From an uncultured Thalassotalea sp. (GTDB lineage: Bacteria > Pseudomonadota > Gammaproteobacteria > Enterobacterales > Alteromonadaceae), in NCBI GenBank assembly GCA_947502355.1, contig CANMZP010000015.1, forward strand, positions 1 to 64,000: a stretch of DNA of 64,000 nucleotides. Direction: 5' to 3'. This document shows, one piece after another, positions 56,661 through 64,000 of the stretch. Position 1 is the first letter of the stretch; each line of letters starts with the position of its first letter. Below the pieces are notes generated by a model. It was not told where the DNA came from. It saw only the letters and a program-made list of their open reading frames with translations, and did no database searches. A program made the translations under genes and the position numbers.

Positions 56661-58370
56661 TTAAAAGTTATCATCAACCTCAAACACTAATGGCTCTCTA
56701 CTGAACGGATGGGTTAGCTCTAACCTTTGAGCGTGTAAGTGCAAGCGGTTGGCTTTTTGGCCATACAAATCATCGCCAACAATTGGCATATTTAACCCGA
56801 GTGCATGGGCACAGTGCATGCGCAATTGGTGTGTACGACCGGTTTTAGGATACAGGTAAAGCTTACTGTGAGTTTCATTGCGGGCAATGACTTGCCATGT
56901 GGTGTAGGCCGGTTTACCGTGTTCATAACACACCAACTGTCTAGGCCTGTCTTCTAAGTCTTGACGTAATGGCAATTCAACCACGCCAGAGTCCTCTGCT
57001 ACACGGCCTTCAATAACAGCCACGTAGCGCTTTTGTACACTGCGACTGATAAATTGTCTTTGCAGGCGCTTATTCGCTTCTTTTGTTAGCGCTAAAACCA
57101 TAAGCCCTGATGTAGACATATCCAAGCGGTGTACGATGATTGGCCCTTTAGCCTGAGGGTATAGAGCCTTAATACGGGTATAAACCGAGTCTTCAACATT
57201 TTTTCCGGGCACCGATAATAAGTCTTCTGGTTTGTTAATGACCAACATGTGCTCATCTGCAAAGATGATTTCAATGTGTTTATCTCTGCCGGTGTTAATG
57301 AGTAGCGGGTTGTCATCCATCTCTATGCCCGAGAGCATATGCGTTAAAATAGGTAAGCATTTGCTGGTACAAGAAGCATAAAACTTTTTATGCTGACGAA
57401 TCGCCGATTTGGGTGATACCCCCCACCAAAATTCGGCCATAGTTACTGGGCGCAAGTTATGCTCGAAAGCATACTGAAGAAGTTTTGGGGCGGCACACTC
57501 TCCGGCTCCTGCTGGCGGTATCTTGTCCGGTGTTTTGGCAAAAATATCATTTAAGTCCTGTAATTGTCCGTCTTTATTTAAAAACTGATATTGCGCAAAG
57601 ACTTTCTTTTGCAGTTGAGCCGAGCGTTTACGTCGTTTTTTAAGGAGGTACTTAACCTCGCTTTCCAGTTTGTCTAATTGGCTTTGAACTAGGCCAATTT
57701 GCTTTTGCCAGTGCGCTTTTAAGGACAGAGTTTGTTTTTTCTCAAACACACTTTGGCGGCTTAACTCATTAAGCAGTGCTTGAAATTCCGCTTCTGTTAA
57801 CGCGTCTTCTGCTCGTGATTGTTCACCCGCTTTTCGTTTGATTTTACGCGTTGCTCTGGCTTCAATTATTTGCGATCTTAACTCGGCGAGTTGTTCGGCA
57901 AACTGCTGTTCTAATTGCTTTATGTGTTCCCGTAACCGATCTATTTCAGGGTTTTGTGCATGCGCTTTGTATTGGTTGCTGATTTCGGTGATTTCAGCCA
58001 TGTCGTCTTTAACAAAACCATCTTGTGCAAGCATGTCATAAACCGGTGGGACAAAACCGGGTAATAAATTTTGGTCGGCTATTTTGCCCGAAAATGCCGA
58101 TAAATAACCTAACTCACCGTTAGAGTTTTCAACCACGAGCACCCCAAACATTTTTCCCTTGCCTTCATTAATACTCGGGTCATTGTTTTGATCAAGACCG
58201 AAGTCATGCTGCCAATCTTGCTGGCTTAATAAGTGCTGCTGTAATTGCTCGGCAGCAAGAGATGCTAAAGGGTGTGCTTCATAGCAAAAGGGAAAGGTAA
58301 ATTTAGTGGGTAAAGCGATAGCACTCACATCAGAAATAAATGGCGTAAAATAAGCTGGTGGTGTGGGCAT
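56661..58370 (-). CDS. RluA-family RNA pseudouridine synthase with long N-terminal extension
   Basis: A 569-aa protein. The C-terminal ~210 residues are an RluA-type pseudouridine synthase: HRLDMSTSGLMVLALTKEANKRLQRQF contains the catalytic Asp, and KTGRTHQLRMHCAHALG closes the fold. Residues about 135-270 are a long charged coiled coil. The first ~110 residues contain a FGVLVVENSNGELGYLSAFSG segment. This long form occurs in Vibrio, Shewanella and relatives. The RNA target is unknown. The gene stands alone between the accessory cluster and marC. Confidence 0.9.
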   Translation of the reverse strand: MPTPPAYFTPFISDVSAIALPTKFTFPFCYEAHPLASLAAEQLQQHLLSQQDWQHDFGLDQNNDPSINEGKGKMFGVLVVENSNGELGYLSAFSGKIADQNLLPGFVPPVYDMLAQDGFVKDDMAEITEISNQYKAHAQNPEIDRLREHIKQLEQQFAEQLAELRSQIIEARATRKIKRKAGEQSRAEDALTEAEFQALLNELSRQSVFEKKQTLSLKAHWQKQIGLVQSQLDKLESEVKYLLKKRRKRSAQLQKKVFAQYQFLNKDGQLQDLNDIFAKTPDKIPPAGAGECAAPKLLQYAFEHNLRPVTMAEFWWGVSPKSAIRQHKKFYASCTSKCLPILTHMLSGIEMDDNPLLINTGRDKHIEIIFADEHMLVINKPEDLLSVPGKNVEDSVYTRIKALYPQAKGPIIVHRLDMSTSGLMVLALTKEANKRLQRQFISRSVQKRYVAVIEGRVAEDSGVVELPLRQDLEDRPRQLVCYEHGKPAYTTWQVIARNETHSKLYLYPKTGRTHQLRMHCAHALGLNMPIVGDDLYGQKANRLHLHAQRLELTHPFSREPLVFEVDDNF

Positions 58371-58487
58371 TTTGAGTATCGCTAACAGGTAAAAAGGCTA
58401 TTTTAACCTGTTGCGAATGAAAATTCAGTAACGGAGTTTTTTACCCTTCGCTTAGATACTCCATTACTGAAATTTTTGTGGCGGTTT

Positions 58488-59078
58488 CTAGCTGTGAGAC
58501 ATGTATTGGCTAATGCCATCGAGTAGCATTTGAACTGCAATCATGACCAGTAACATCCCCATTAAACGTTCCATAGCTTTCAAGCCACGCTCGCCCAATA
58601 AGCGGTTAAAGGCTCTTGAGAACATTAAAATAATCGCGCTGGCAAGCCAAGACAGGATCAGTGCACCACTTAGCTCAAACAATTGGCCAGGATATTGGTT
58701 ACTAAACAAGATTAATGCGGCCAAAATGGATGGACCTGCCATCATGGGCACAGCAATTGGTACTAAAAACGGTTCTTCACCTTCATCCATACCAAAAATG
58801 CCACCCGGCTCTGGGAAAATCATTTTAATGGCGATAATAAATAAAATAATACCACCGGCAATACTTACCGACTCTTGCTTTAAGTGCAGAAAGCTAAGCA
58901 TGCTTTCACCGGCAAATAGGAATAAGAACATGATGATTAAAGCGAAGCACAATTCACGAATGATTATTTGTTGCTGACGCTTTGGATCAATACCCTTTAA
59001 AATGGATACAAACACAGGCAAGTTGCCGAGCGGATCCATGATTAAAAATAAGGTTACAGCGATTGTTAATAAATCCAT
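58488..59078 (-). CDS. MarC family integral membrane protein (YhgN-like)
   Basis: A 196-aa inner-membrane protein with six hydrophobic segments. The N-terminal LFLIMDPLGNLPVFVSILKG and the central PIAVPMMAGPSILAALILF motifs define the MarC/NAAT family. The start is set at ATG 59078 behind GAGGACACT; an upstream in-frame ATG would add ten unlikely residues. The function of the family is unresolved, despite older links to antibiotic resistance. Confidence 0.92.
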   Translation of the reverse strand: MDLLTIAVTLFLIMDPLGNLPVFVSILKGIDPKRQQQIIIRELCFALIIMFLFLFAGESMLSFLHLKQESVSIAGGIILFIIAIKMIFPEPGGIFGMDEGEEPFLVPIAVPMMAGPSILAALILFSNQYPGQLFELSGALILSWLASAIILMFSRAFNRLLGERGLKAMERLMGMLLVMIAVQMLLDGISQYMSHS

Positions 59079-59298
59079 AGTGTCCTCAAAAATTAATGCT
59101 AAAAGCATAAATAAAATAGTTAAAAAACAATAAAAAAAGCCAGTAGGAATAAACCACTGGCTCTGTCGGTATTATAGCATTATTAATATTTTCACTACAG
59201 CTGAAATAATTTAATGTAGGTCATAATTTAAACTAATTGAACCAGCGTCAACGGCACTTCGTACCTTATCTTAACCATCCTTTATTTGGGGAATAATC

Positions 59299-59538
59299 AT
59301 GAACATAAAAAACTACCTCCGTTTATTTAATAAGGTCGTTAATAACGGTATGCGCCAAGGGGATAAGTATGAGCTTGAGCAAATTATGGCTTGGCATGAT
59401 TTTGATGGATATACCTGCTACTTAGGCTATAAGGACGTGACCATGAGTATCTATTTTCACAACAAGTACGAATTCGATTACCAAGATAAACACTCTCTAC
59501 AGGCATTTCATAAGTTGGCCGAACAACAAGGGAGGTAA
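59299..59538 (+). CDS. Small conserved-looking protein, probably DUF3081
   Basis: A 79-aa soluble protein behind a GGGG-containing ribosome site. The RQGDKYELEQIMAWHDFDGYTCYLGYKDVTMSIYFHNKYEFDY core resembles the DUF3081 family of Vibrio and Shewanella, recalled without a search. The function is unknown. Neighbours give no hint. Confidence 0.6.
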   Translation: MNIKNYLRLFNKVVNNGMRQGDKYELEQIMAWHDFDGYTCYLGYKDVTMSIYFHNKYEFDYQDKHSLQAFHKLAEQQGR

Positions 59539-59547
59539 ACAGTCGAC

Positions 59548-59577
59548 TTTGATCTTTTGATCTTTTGATCTTTTGAT
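59548..59577 (+). repeat. 8-bp tandem repeat
   Basis: TTTGATCT is repeated three times with a fourth partial copy (TTTGAT), directly after the small gene at 59299-59538 and upstream of the one at 59625. Such arrays are prone to slippage. Confidence 0.9.
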
Positions 59578-59624
59578 AGCTTGAGTGCGTAGTGAAGGTA
59601 TATACAAACAGATAAGGGGTAGTC

Positions 59625-59876
59625 ATGGCTCATCAAACAACCATTATTGGCAACGCTGATGCGGTACATTATTTAGTTGGAACAACTGATCAGCATGGTG
59701 GTTTTAACGCGATACCGGCATTGCAGGAAGTTAAACGCTGTAAATCTCTTTATGCTGCCAAAGAGTTATTGCGTGATAATAATATCCATAGTGCAACTTT
59801 GGTGCTGCACACCCCTTATGATGAGATGTGTGGTTTGCCAAGCAGTCCGATGACTCAGCAAACCATTCATTTTTAA
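59625..59876 (+). CDS. Small protein, possibly DUF6482-like
   Basis: An 83-aa soluble protein preceded by a strong ribosome site (AAGGGG). Its sequence, with FNAIPALQEVKRCKSLYAAKELL and LVLHTPYDEMCG, looks like small Alteromonadales proteins I associate loosely with DUF6482; this is not certain. No membrane segment or metal motif is visible. Confidence 0.5.
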   Translation: MAHQTTIIGNADAVHYLVGTTDQHGGFNAIPALQEVKRCKSLYAAKELLRDNNIHSATLVLHTPYDEMCGLPSSPMTQQTIHF

Positions 59877-59901
59877 GTCCGGCTAGGTGCTAATATCTAA
59901 A

Positions 59902-61740
59902 TTAGTAGCCAATGGCCATGCCGTCTTTGCGCATCTCGCTGGCGCCATGGTAAACCTCGGTTGTGGGATCTTTGAAAATCGCTTGATAACCACCAAACGG
60001 ACCACTGCTAATGTGAACTTTATGGCCGCGCTTTTGCAGCTCACGCACTACATCCGCTTTCATACCACTTTCAAGTTCTAAAGTACCACCGTCTTGCATG
60101 CGCGCTTGCCATGTGGGTTCGGTAGAGCCTTTATGATGATAGCGAGCGACATCTCCCGATTGTTGCACGCCCATACCAAAGTCAACAATGTTGGTTACCA
60201 TTTGCACATGACCTTGCGGTTGCATTGCTCCGCCCATTAAGCCAAAGCTCATAATCGGTTGGCCATCTTTGGTCATAAACGCAGGTATGATGGTGTGGAA
60301 AGGGCGCTTGCCTGGCTCGTATACATTTGGGTGCCCCGGTGTTAATGAATATTGCGCCCCACGGTTTTGGAAAATAAACCCTAAACCATCGGCAACTAGA
60401 CCGGTACCCATGCCTCGGTAATTACTTTGAATAAGACTTACCATCATGCCTTCTTTGTCTGCCACCGTTAGGTAAATCGTATCACCCTCGATAAGCTTTG
60501 GATCGCCATGTTCAACTTGGGTTGCCGCTTTGTTCATGTCAATTAAGGCGCGACGATTGTTGGCGTAGTCTTTGGATAATAAATTATCTAACGGCACATC
60601 GTAGAAATCAGGATCGGCGTAAAAACGGGCTCTGTCTTCAAAGGCCAGTTTTTTGGCTTCCGTCATTACGTGTAAGTAATCGGCACTGTTATGTCCCATT
60701 GACGTTAAATCATAACCTTCAAGGATATTTAGCATTTGCAAGGCGGCAATGCCTTGTCCATTCGGTGGTAATTCCCAAACATCGTAACCTCGGTAATTCA
60801 CCGATACGGGCTCAAGCCAAGTGCTGGTGTGATCAACAAAGTCTTGCTTTCTTAATGGCCCGCCAATGCGTTTGAAGTAGGCATCAATGGTGTCGGCAAT
60901 GTCGCCTTTATAAAAGGCATCACGTCCGCCTTTGGCAATTTTACGTAAGGTATTGGCTAAATCTGGGTTTTTAAAAATTTGCCCTTCTTTAACGTATTCG
61001 CCATCAATTAAGTAGGTGGATTGATAGTTTTCGATTTCTTCGATTTCACCTTTTGCATGCAATCGCTCGTAGCGCTCCTGATAAATGCCCATGTAATATG
61101 AAACGACTTCGGTTACCGGAAAACCTTTTTCAGCATACGCTATGGCTGGGGCAAGGTTATTGGCCATCGATAATTTACCGAATTTGCTGTGCAGTTCAAA
61201 CCAACCATCCACGGTGCCAGGTACGGTTACTGGCGGGGTGCCCCAGTTTGGAATTTCGGTTACATCACCAATTTTGGCCTTTAAATCTTCTAGGCTTTGC
61301 CCTTTTGCTGAGCGGCCCGAGCCATTTAAACCGTACAGTTTTTCGGTTTTTGGATCCCAAACAATGGCAAATAAATCACCGCCAATACCATTGCCAGTTG
61401 GCTCCATTAAACCAATGGCTGCATTGGCGGCAATCGCTGCATCCATGGCGCTGCCACCTTGCTTTAATATATCTATGGCCACCTGGCTAGCTAATGGGTG
61501 AGAAGTGGCCGCCATGCCATTTGTTGCTAATACCGCAGATCGTGTTGCCCAAGGGGCCGATGTTACGCGGTCACCTCGACCATCTTCACGCATGGTAACA
61601 GGGGCGCCGTCTTTGCCGGCGTTTACAATACGATGGTCTATGTTTTGGTTATCAGCCAAAGGGGCCTGATTTTCATTATCTTGGCAAGCGGATAAAGCGC
61701 AAAATGATAAGAGTGAAATTGAGAGCTTTTTGAGGATCAT
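59902..61740 (-). CDS. Gamma-glutamyltransferase, lipoprotein form
   Basis: A 612-aa exported Ntn-hydrolase that cuts gamma-glutamyl bonds, for example in glutathione, after self-cleavage into two subunits. The N-terminus is a lipoprotein signal (SFCALSAC, Cys19), so it should be anchored in a membrane rather than free in the periplasm. The large-subunit hallmark GGSAMDAAIAANAAIGLMEP is present. The self-cleavage and catalytic Thr is the one in GDTIYLTVADKEG at about residue 420, replacing the TTH context of E. coli Ggt. The GGAMQPQGHVQM block follows. Together with pflA/pflB it has no obvious operon partner. Confidence 0.9.
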   Translation of the reverse strand: MILKKLSISLLSFCALSACQDNENQAPLADNQNIDHRIVNAGKDGAPVTMREDGRGDRVTSAPWATRSAVLATNGMAATSHPLASQVAIDILKQGGSAMDAAIAANAAIGLMEPTGNGIGGDLFAIVWDPKTEKLYGLNGSGRSAKGQSLEDLKAKIGDVTEIPNWGTPPVTVPGTVDGWFELHSKFGKLSMANNLAPAIAYAEKGFPVTEVVSYYMGIYQERYERLHAKGEIEEIENYQSTYLIDGEYVKEGQIFKNPDLANTLRKIAKGGRDAFYKGDIADTIDAYFKRIGGPLRKQDFVDHTSTWLEPVSVNYRGYDVWELPPNGQGIAALQMLNILEGYDLTSMGHNSADYLHVMTEAKKLAFEDRARFYADPDFYDVPLDNLLSKDYANNRRALIDMNKAATQVEHGDPKLIEGDTIYLTVADKEGMMVSLIQSNYRGMGTGLVADGLGFIFQNRGAQYSLTPGHPNVYEPGKRPFHTIIPAFMTKDGQPIMSFGLMGGAMQPQGHVQMVTNIVDFGMGVQQSGDVARYHHKGSTEPTWQARMQDGGTLELESGMKADVVRELQKRGHKVHISSGPFGGYQAIFKDPTTEVYHGASEMRKDGMAIGY

Positions 61741-62126
61741 AATCTTCCTTATTTAGGATAGTAATTATTGTTATAAAGTCAGAATAATTACTGGCGGATT
61801 ATTAGTCAAAGGTTATGAGGTATAAGGGGAGTTTATTCAGATATATTGCAAGGGGAATTGTGTCGTTGTTTACAAAGGGGCGTTGCTTTATTGGGGCTCA
61901 ACGTTTGTTTTTATAAGCTCGTTGTGAAGCAAGGAGGTCCCAGATATTTGTTATTCCTTGCTCGCTGTGGCTCGCATGAACAACAAATTCTGGGATGACG
62001 TTGTATTTAAACTAAAAACAGTTATACATCATCCTGGGTTTTATTTAACACTAGAGCCTGAGTGACCGATGTTAAATAAATATCCGTGATTTGCTCCAGT
62101 AATAATGAGATTTTTATCAGATAACC
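61741..62126. other. Intergenic region upstream of the gamma-glutamyltransferase gene
   Basis: About 385 bp between two minus-strand genes. It contains the second REP-like hairpin repeat (61938-62007). No gene is visible. Confidence 0.55.
61938..62007. repeat. REP-like hairpin repeat, copy 2 (GGGATGACG family)
   Basis: TCCCAGA (61938-61944) pairs with TCTGGGA (61989-61995), followed by GGGATGACGTTGTATT (61992-62007). It matches the tail of the repeat at 117-151 at 15 of 16 bases and has the same GTCCCA entry. The loop here is longer, about 44 bases. Confidence 0.55.
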
Positions 62127-62864
62127 CTAAAAAATCACATTAATGTTCTGGTCTTCAAAAATAATGCCCAGAGCTTTCATCGCAGCTTTTGATGGTGGTG
62201 ACATGCCTTCAAGTTCGTATTTTTCACCAAACTCGGCCCATTTATATTCGCCCATGGCGTGGTATGGCAAGAGCTCTAAGCGCTCGACATTTTCCATCGG
62301 GGCTACAAAGTCGGCAAGCAGTTTTGCTGAAGGTGCATCATCGCTGTAACCTGGTACGATTACATAACGAATCCACGCAGGTTTGTTGATTTCTTGCAGG
62401 TGCTTGGCAAACTTAATGGCATAACGATTACTGACTTTCGTTAAGTCGATATGCTTTTTGTCATTAAGCTGCTTTAAATCCAACATCACTAAATCGGTAA
62501 CCGCTAATAAATCGTCAATCACCTTGTCGTGTTTTTTGACAAAACCATTGGTGTCTAAACAGGTATGAATGCCTTCGGCTTTACATTGCTTAAAGAGTTC
62601 CGTTACAAACTCCGCTTGTAAAATGGCTTCACCACCCGATGCGGTAACACCGCCGCCATTGGCACGGAAAAAGTGCTTATATGGGCGAATTTCATCCATG
62701 ACTTCGCTAACGGTTTTCACATAACCGCCGTCTTCATCCCAGCTGTCACGGTTATGACAGTATTTACAGCGCATTAAGCAGCCTTGTAAAAATAGGATAA
62801 AGCGAATTCCTGGACCGTCGACTGTGCCACAGGTTTCTATTGAATGGATTCTACCTTGAAACAT
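62127..62864 (-). CDS. pflA: Pyruvate formate-lyase activating enzyme
   Basis: PflA is a radical-SAM enzyme that installs the glycyl radical in PflB under anaerobic conditions. The radical-SAM cluster motif is CLMRCKYCHNRD near residues 29-40 (C-x3-C-x2-C). The following GGGVTASGGEA and LDTNGF blocks are family-typical. The length of 245 aa is normal. It lies 74 bp downstream of pflB on the same strand, with a hairpin in between. Confidence 0.97.
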   Translation of the reverse strand: MFQGRIHSIETCGTVDGPGIRFILFLQGCLMRCKYCHNRDSWDEDGGYVKTVSEVMDEIRPYKHFFRANGGGVTASGGEAILQAEFVTELFKQCKAEGIHTCLDTNGFVKKHDKVIDDLLAVTDLVMLDLKQLNDKKHIDLTKVSNRYAIKFAKHLQEINKPAWIRYVIVPGYSDDAPSAKLLADFVAPMENVERLELLPYHAMGEYKWAEFGEKYELEGMSPPSKAAMKALGIIFEDQNINVIF

Positions 62865-62895
62865 ATTAATACTCGTTCATTATTCGTATACAAAA

Positions 62896-62916
62896 AGAGG
62901 TGGCAAAGCCACCTCT
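62896..62916 (-). terminator. Intercistronic hairpin between pflB and pflA
   Basis: A perfect 9-bp stem (62896-62904 with 62908-62916) has, when read on the minus strand, a run of five T directly after it. It looks like an intrinsic terminator or attenuator that lowers pflA expression relative to pflB. Confidence 0.75.
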
Positions 62917-62938
62917 ATTTATTTTAGTCTGTTTTTGA

Positions 62939-64000
62939 CTACATGCGGTCTGTAAATGTACGGTTCACAACGTCTTGTTGTTGCTCAGGCGTTAGTGAGT
63001 TAAAACGAACAGCGTAACCTGATACACGGATAGTAAGTTGTGGGTACTTCTCCGGGTGATCAATAGCGTCTAAAAGCATGTCACGGTCAAGAACGTTAAC
63101 GTTCAAGTGTTGACCACCTTCTACACCGTCAAGCTCGCCACTGTTAGCTGCTTCTGCTTGGTTGTTGTAGAAGTAACCATCCATTAGACTTGCTAAGTTA
63201 GTACGTTTTGCTTGGTCAGTTTTACCTAAGGCATCTGGTACCATCGAGAACGTGTAAGAAATACCATCTTGTGCATATTTAAATGGTAGTTTTCCAACTG
63301 AAGTCATAGACGCTAATGCACCTTTGGTATCACGACCGTGCATTGGGTTAGCACCTGGTGCGAAAGGAGCACCGGCTTTACGACCATCTGGTGTAGAACC
63401 TGTCTTCTTACCGTATACAACGTTAGATGTAATTGTAAGTACTGACTGAGTTGGACGAGCGTTACGGTAAGTTGGGTTCTTTTGAACGTTCTTCATGAAC
63501 TCTTCAACTAATTGACATGCAATGTCATCTACCGCTGCTTCGTTGTTACCGAACATTGGGAAATCGCCTTCGATTTCGAAATCTACAGCAATACCATTTT
63601 CGTCACGAACTGGCTTAACTTTAGCGTGCTTAATAGCAGATAAACTATCGGCTGCAACAGAAAGACCAGCAATACCACAAGCCATTGTACGACGAACTTT
63701 ACGATCGTGTAATGCTAATAGTGCCGCTTCGTAGCTGTGCTTGTCGTGCATAAAGTGGATACAGTTAAGTGCTGTAACGTATTGCTTAGCAACCCACTCA
63801 GTCATGATATCGAAGTTTGCTTTAACTTGATCGTAATCTAAGTATTCAGACTCGATTGCAGGGATCTTAGGACCGACTTGCATTTTTAACTTCTCATCCA
63901 TACCACCGTTGATGGCGTATAGAAGTGCTTTACCAAGGTTGGCACGAGCACCGAAGAATTGCATTTGTTTACCAATAACCATTGGGCTTACACAACATGC
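62939..64000 (-). CDS. pflB: Formate C-acetyltransferase (pyruvate formate-lyase), C-terminal part
   Basis: PflB converts pyruvate and CoA to acetyl-CoA and formate by a glycyl-radical mechanism in anaerobic growth. Only the last ~353 residues are in the window. The first readable codons give ACCVSPM, so the active-site pair Cys418-Cys419 (E. coli numbering) sits at 63992-63997, at the very edge. The glycyl-radical motif RVSGYAVRF is intact near the C-terminus. The reading frame is open to base 64000 and the Met at 63982 is internal, not the start. Confidence 0.97.
   Translation of the reverse strand, partial: ACCVSPMVIGKQMQFFGARANLGKALLYAINGGMDEKLKMQVGPKIPAIESEYLDYDQVKANFDIMTEWVAKQYVTALNCIHFMHDKHSYEAALLALHDRKVRRTMACGIAGLSVAADSLSAIKHAKVKPVRDENGIAVDFEIEGDFPMFGNNEAAVDDIACQLVEEFMKNVQKNPTYRNARPTQSVLTITSNVVYGKKTGSTPDGRKAGAPFAPGANPMHGRDTKGALASMTSVGKLPFKYAQDGISYTFSMVPDALGKTDQAKRTNLASLMDGYFYNNQAEAANSGELDGVEGGQHLNVNVLDRDMLLDAIDHPEKYPQLTIRVSGYAVRFNSLTPEQQQDVVNRTFTDRM

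Overview
The window reads as a chromosomal segment of a marine gammaproteobacterium of the order Alteromonadales, most likely a member of the Colwelliaceae (Colwellia/Thalassotalea type). This is inferred from moderate-to-low GC, the gene order tsaE-amiC-mutL-miaA-hfq-hflX-hflK-hflC-DUF2065-purA, the divergent rsgA/orn pair with psd behind rsgA, and the many Alteromonadales-like small proteins. No species-level claim can be made without a search. I saw no rRNA, tRNA, CRISPR array or prophage.

Layout. (1) 1-30.9 kb is core genome: a glycerophosphodiesterase, psd, rsgA, orn, a membrane protein with a degenerate HPt-like tail, a CPA2 antiporter, queG, nnr, the tsaE-to-purA superoperon, fbp, a MITE-like insertion, a secreted zinc metalloprotease, mpl, ubiX, a giant beta-propeller/amidohydrolase fusion and ssb. 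(2) 31.5-34.4 kb is an AT-rich two-gene defence cassette, a SIR2-domain protein followed by a HerA/DUF87 ATPase, placed just downstream of ssb. (3) 34.8-36.4 kb is an ArsR-regulator / DUF318 permease / small thioredoxin operon with a 32-bp operator-like palindrome at its front. (4) 36.5-41.4 kb is an electrophile/quinone detoxification group: glutathionyl-hydroquinone reductase, pirin and DoxX transcribed opposite to a LysR regulator, plus an FMN/3Fe-4S glutamate-synthase-like protein carrying two CDGSH motifs. A decayed second copy of the small thioredoxin gene lies at 41.5 kb, so this block sits between a live and a dead copy in the same orientation. (5) 42.0-56.5 kb is a coherent accessory cluster. 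It has a Tat-signal gluconate-dehydrogenase-subunit-3-like protein, a GMC flavoprotein, an iron alcohol dehydrogenase, an AraC regulator, a DUF1302 outer-membrane protein, a DUF1329 protein, a Ycf48-like beta-propeller, an RND/MMPL transporter, an XRE/MmyB-type regulator and a second AraC regulator. I read it as a system for handling a hydrophobic alcohol or lipid-like compound at the envelope; the substrate is unknown. (6) 56.7-64 kb is core again: an RluA-type pseudouridine synthase, a MarC protein, two small conserved-looking proteins, a lipoprotein gamma-glutamyltransferase, pflA and the C-terminal part of pflB, cut by the window end exactly at its active-site Cys-Cys pair.

How the parts fit. 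The housekeeping block couples tRNA modification (tsaE, miaA, queG), wall remodelling and recycling (amiC, mpl), mismatch repair (mutL), RNA regulation (hfq), ribosome rescue and assembly (hflX, rsgA) and FtsH control (hflKC). The accessory blocks between ssb and the RluA gene carry most of the novelty: a SIR2-HerA anti-phage module, a metalloid/thiol-linked permease operon, a redox-stress cluster and the DUF1302/DUF1329/Ycf48/MMPL cluster. The best candidate for an under-described system is the last one; the best-defined accessory system is SIR2-HerA.
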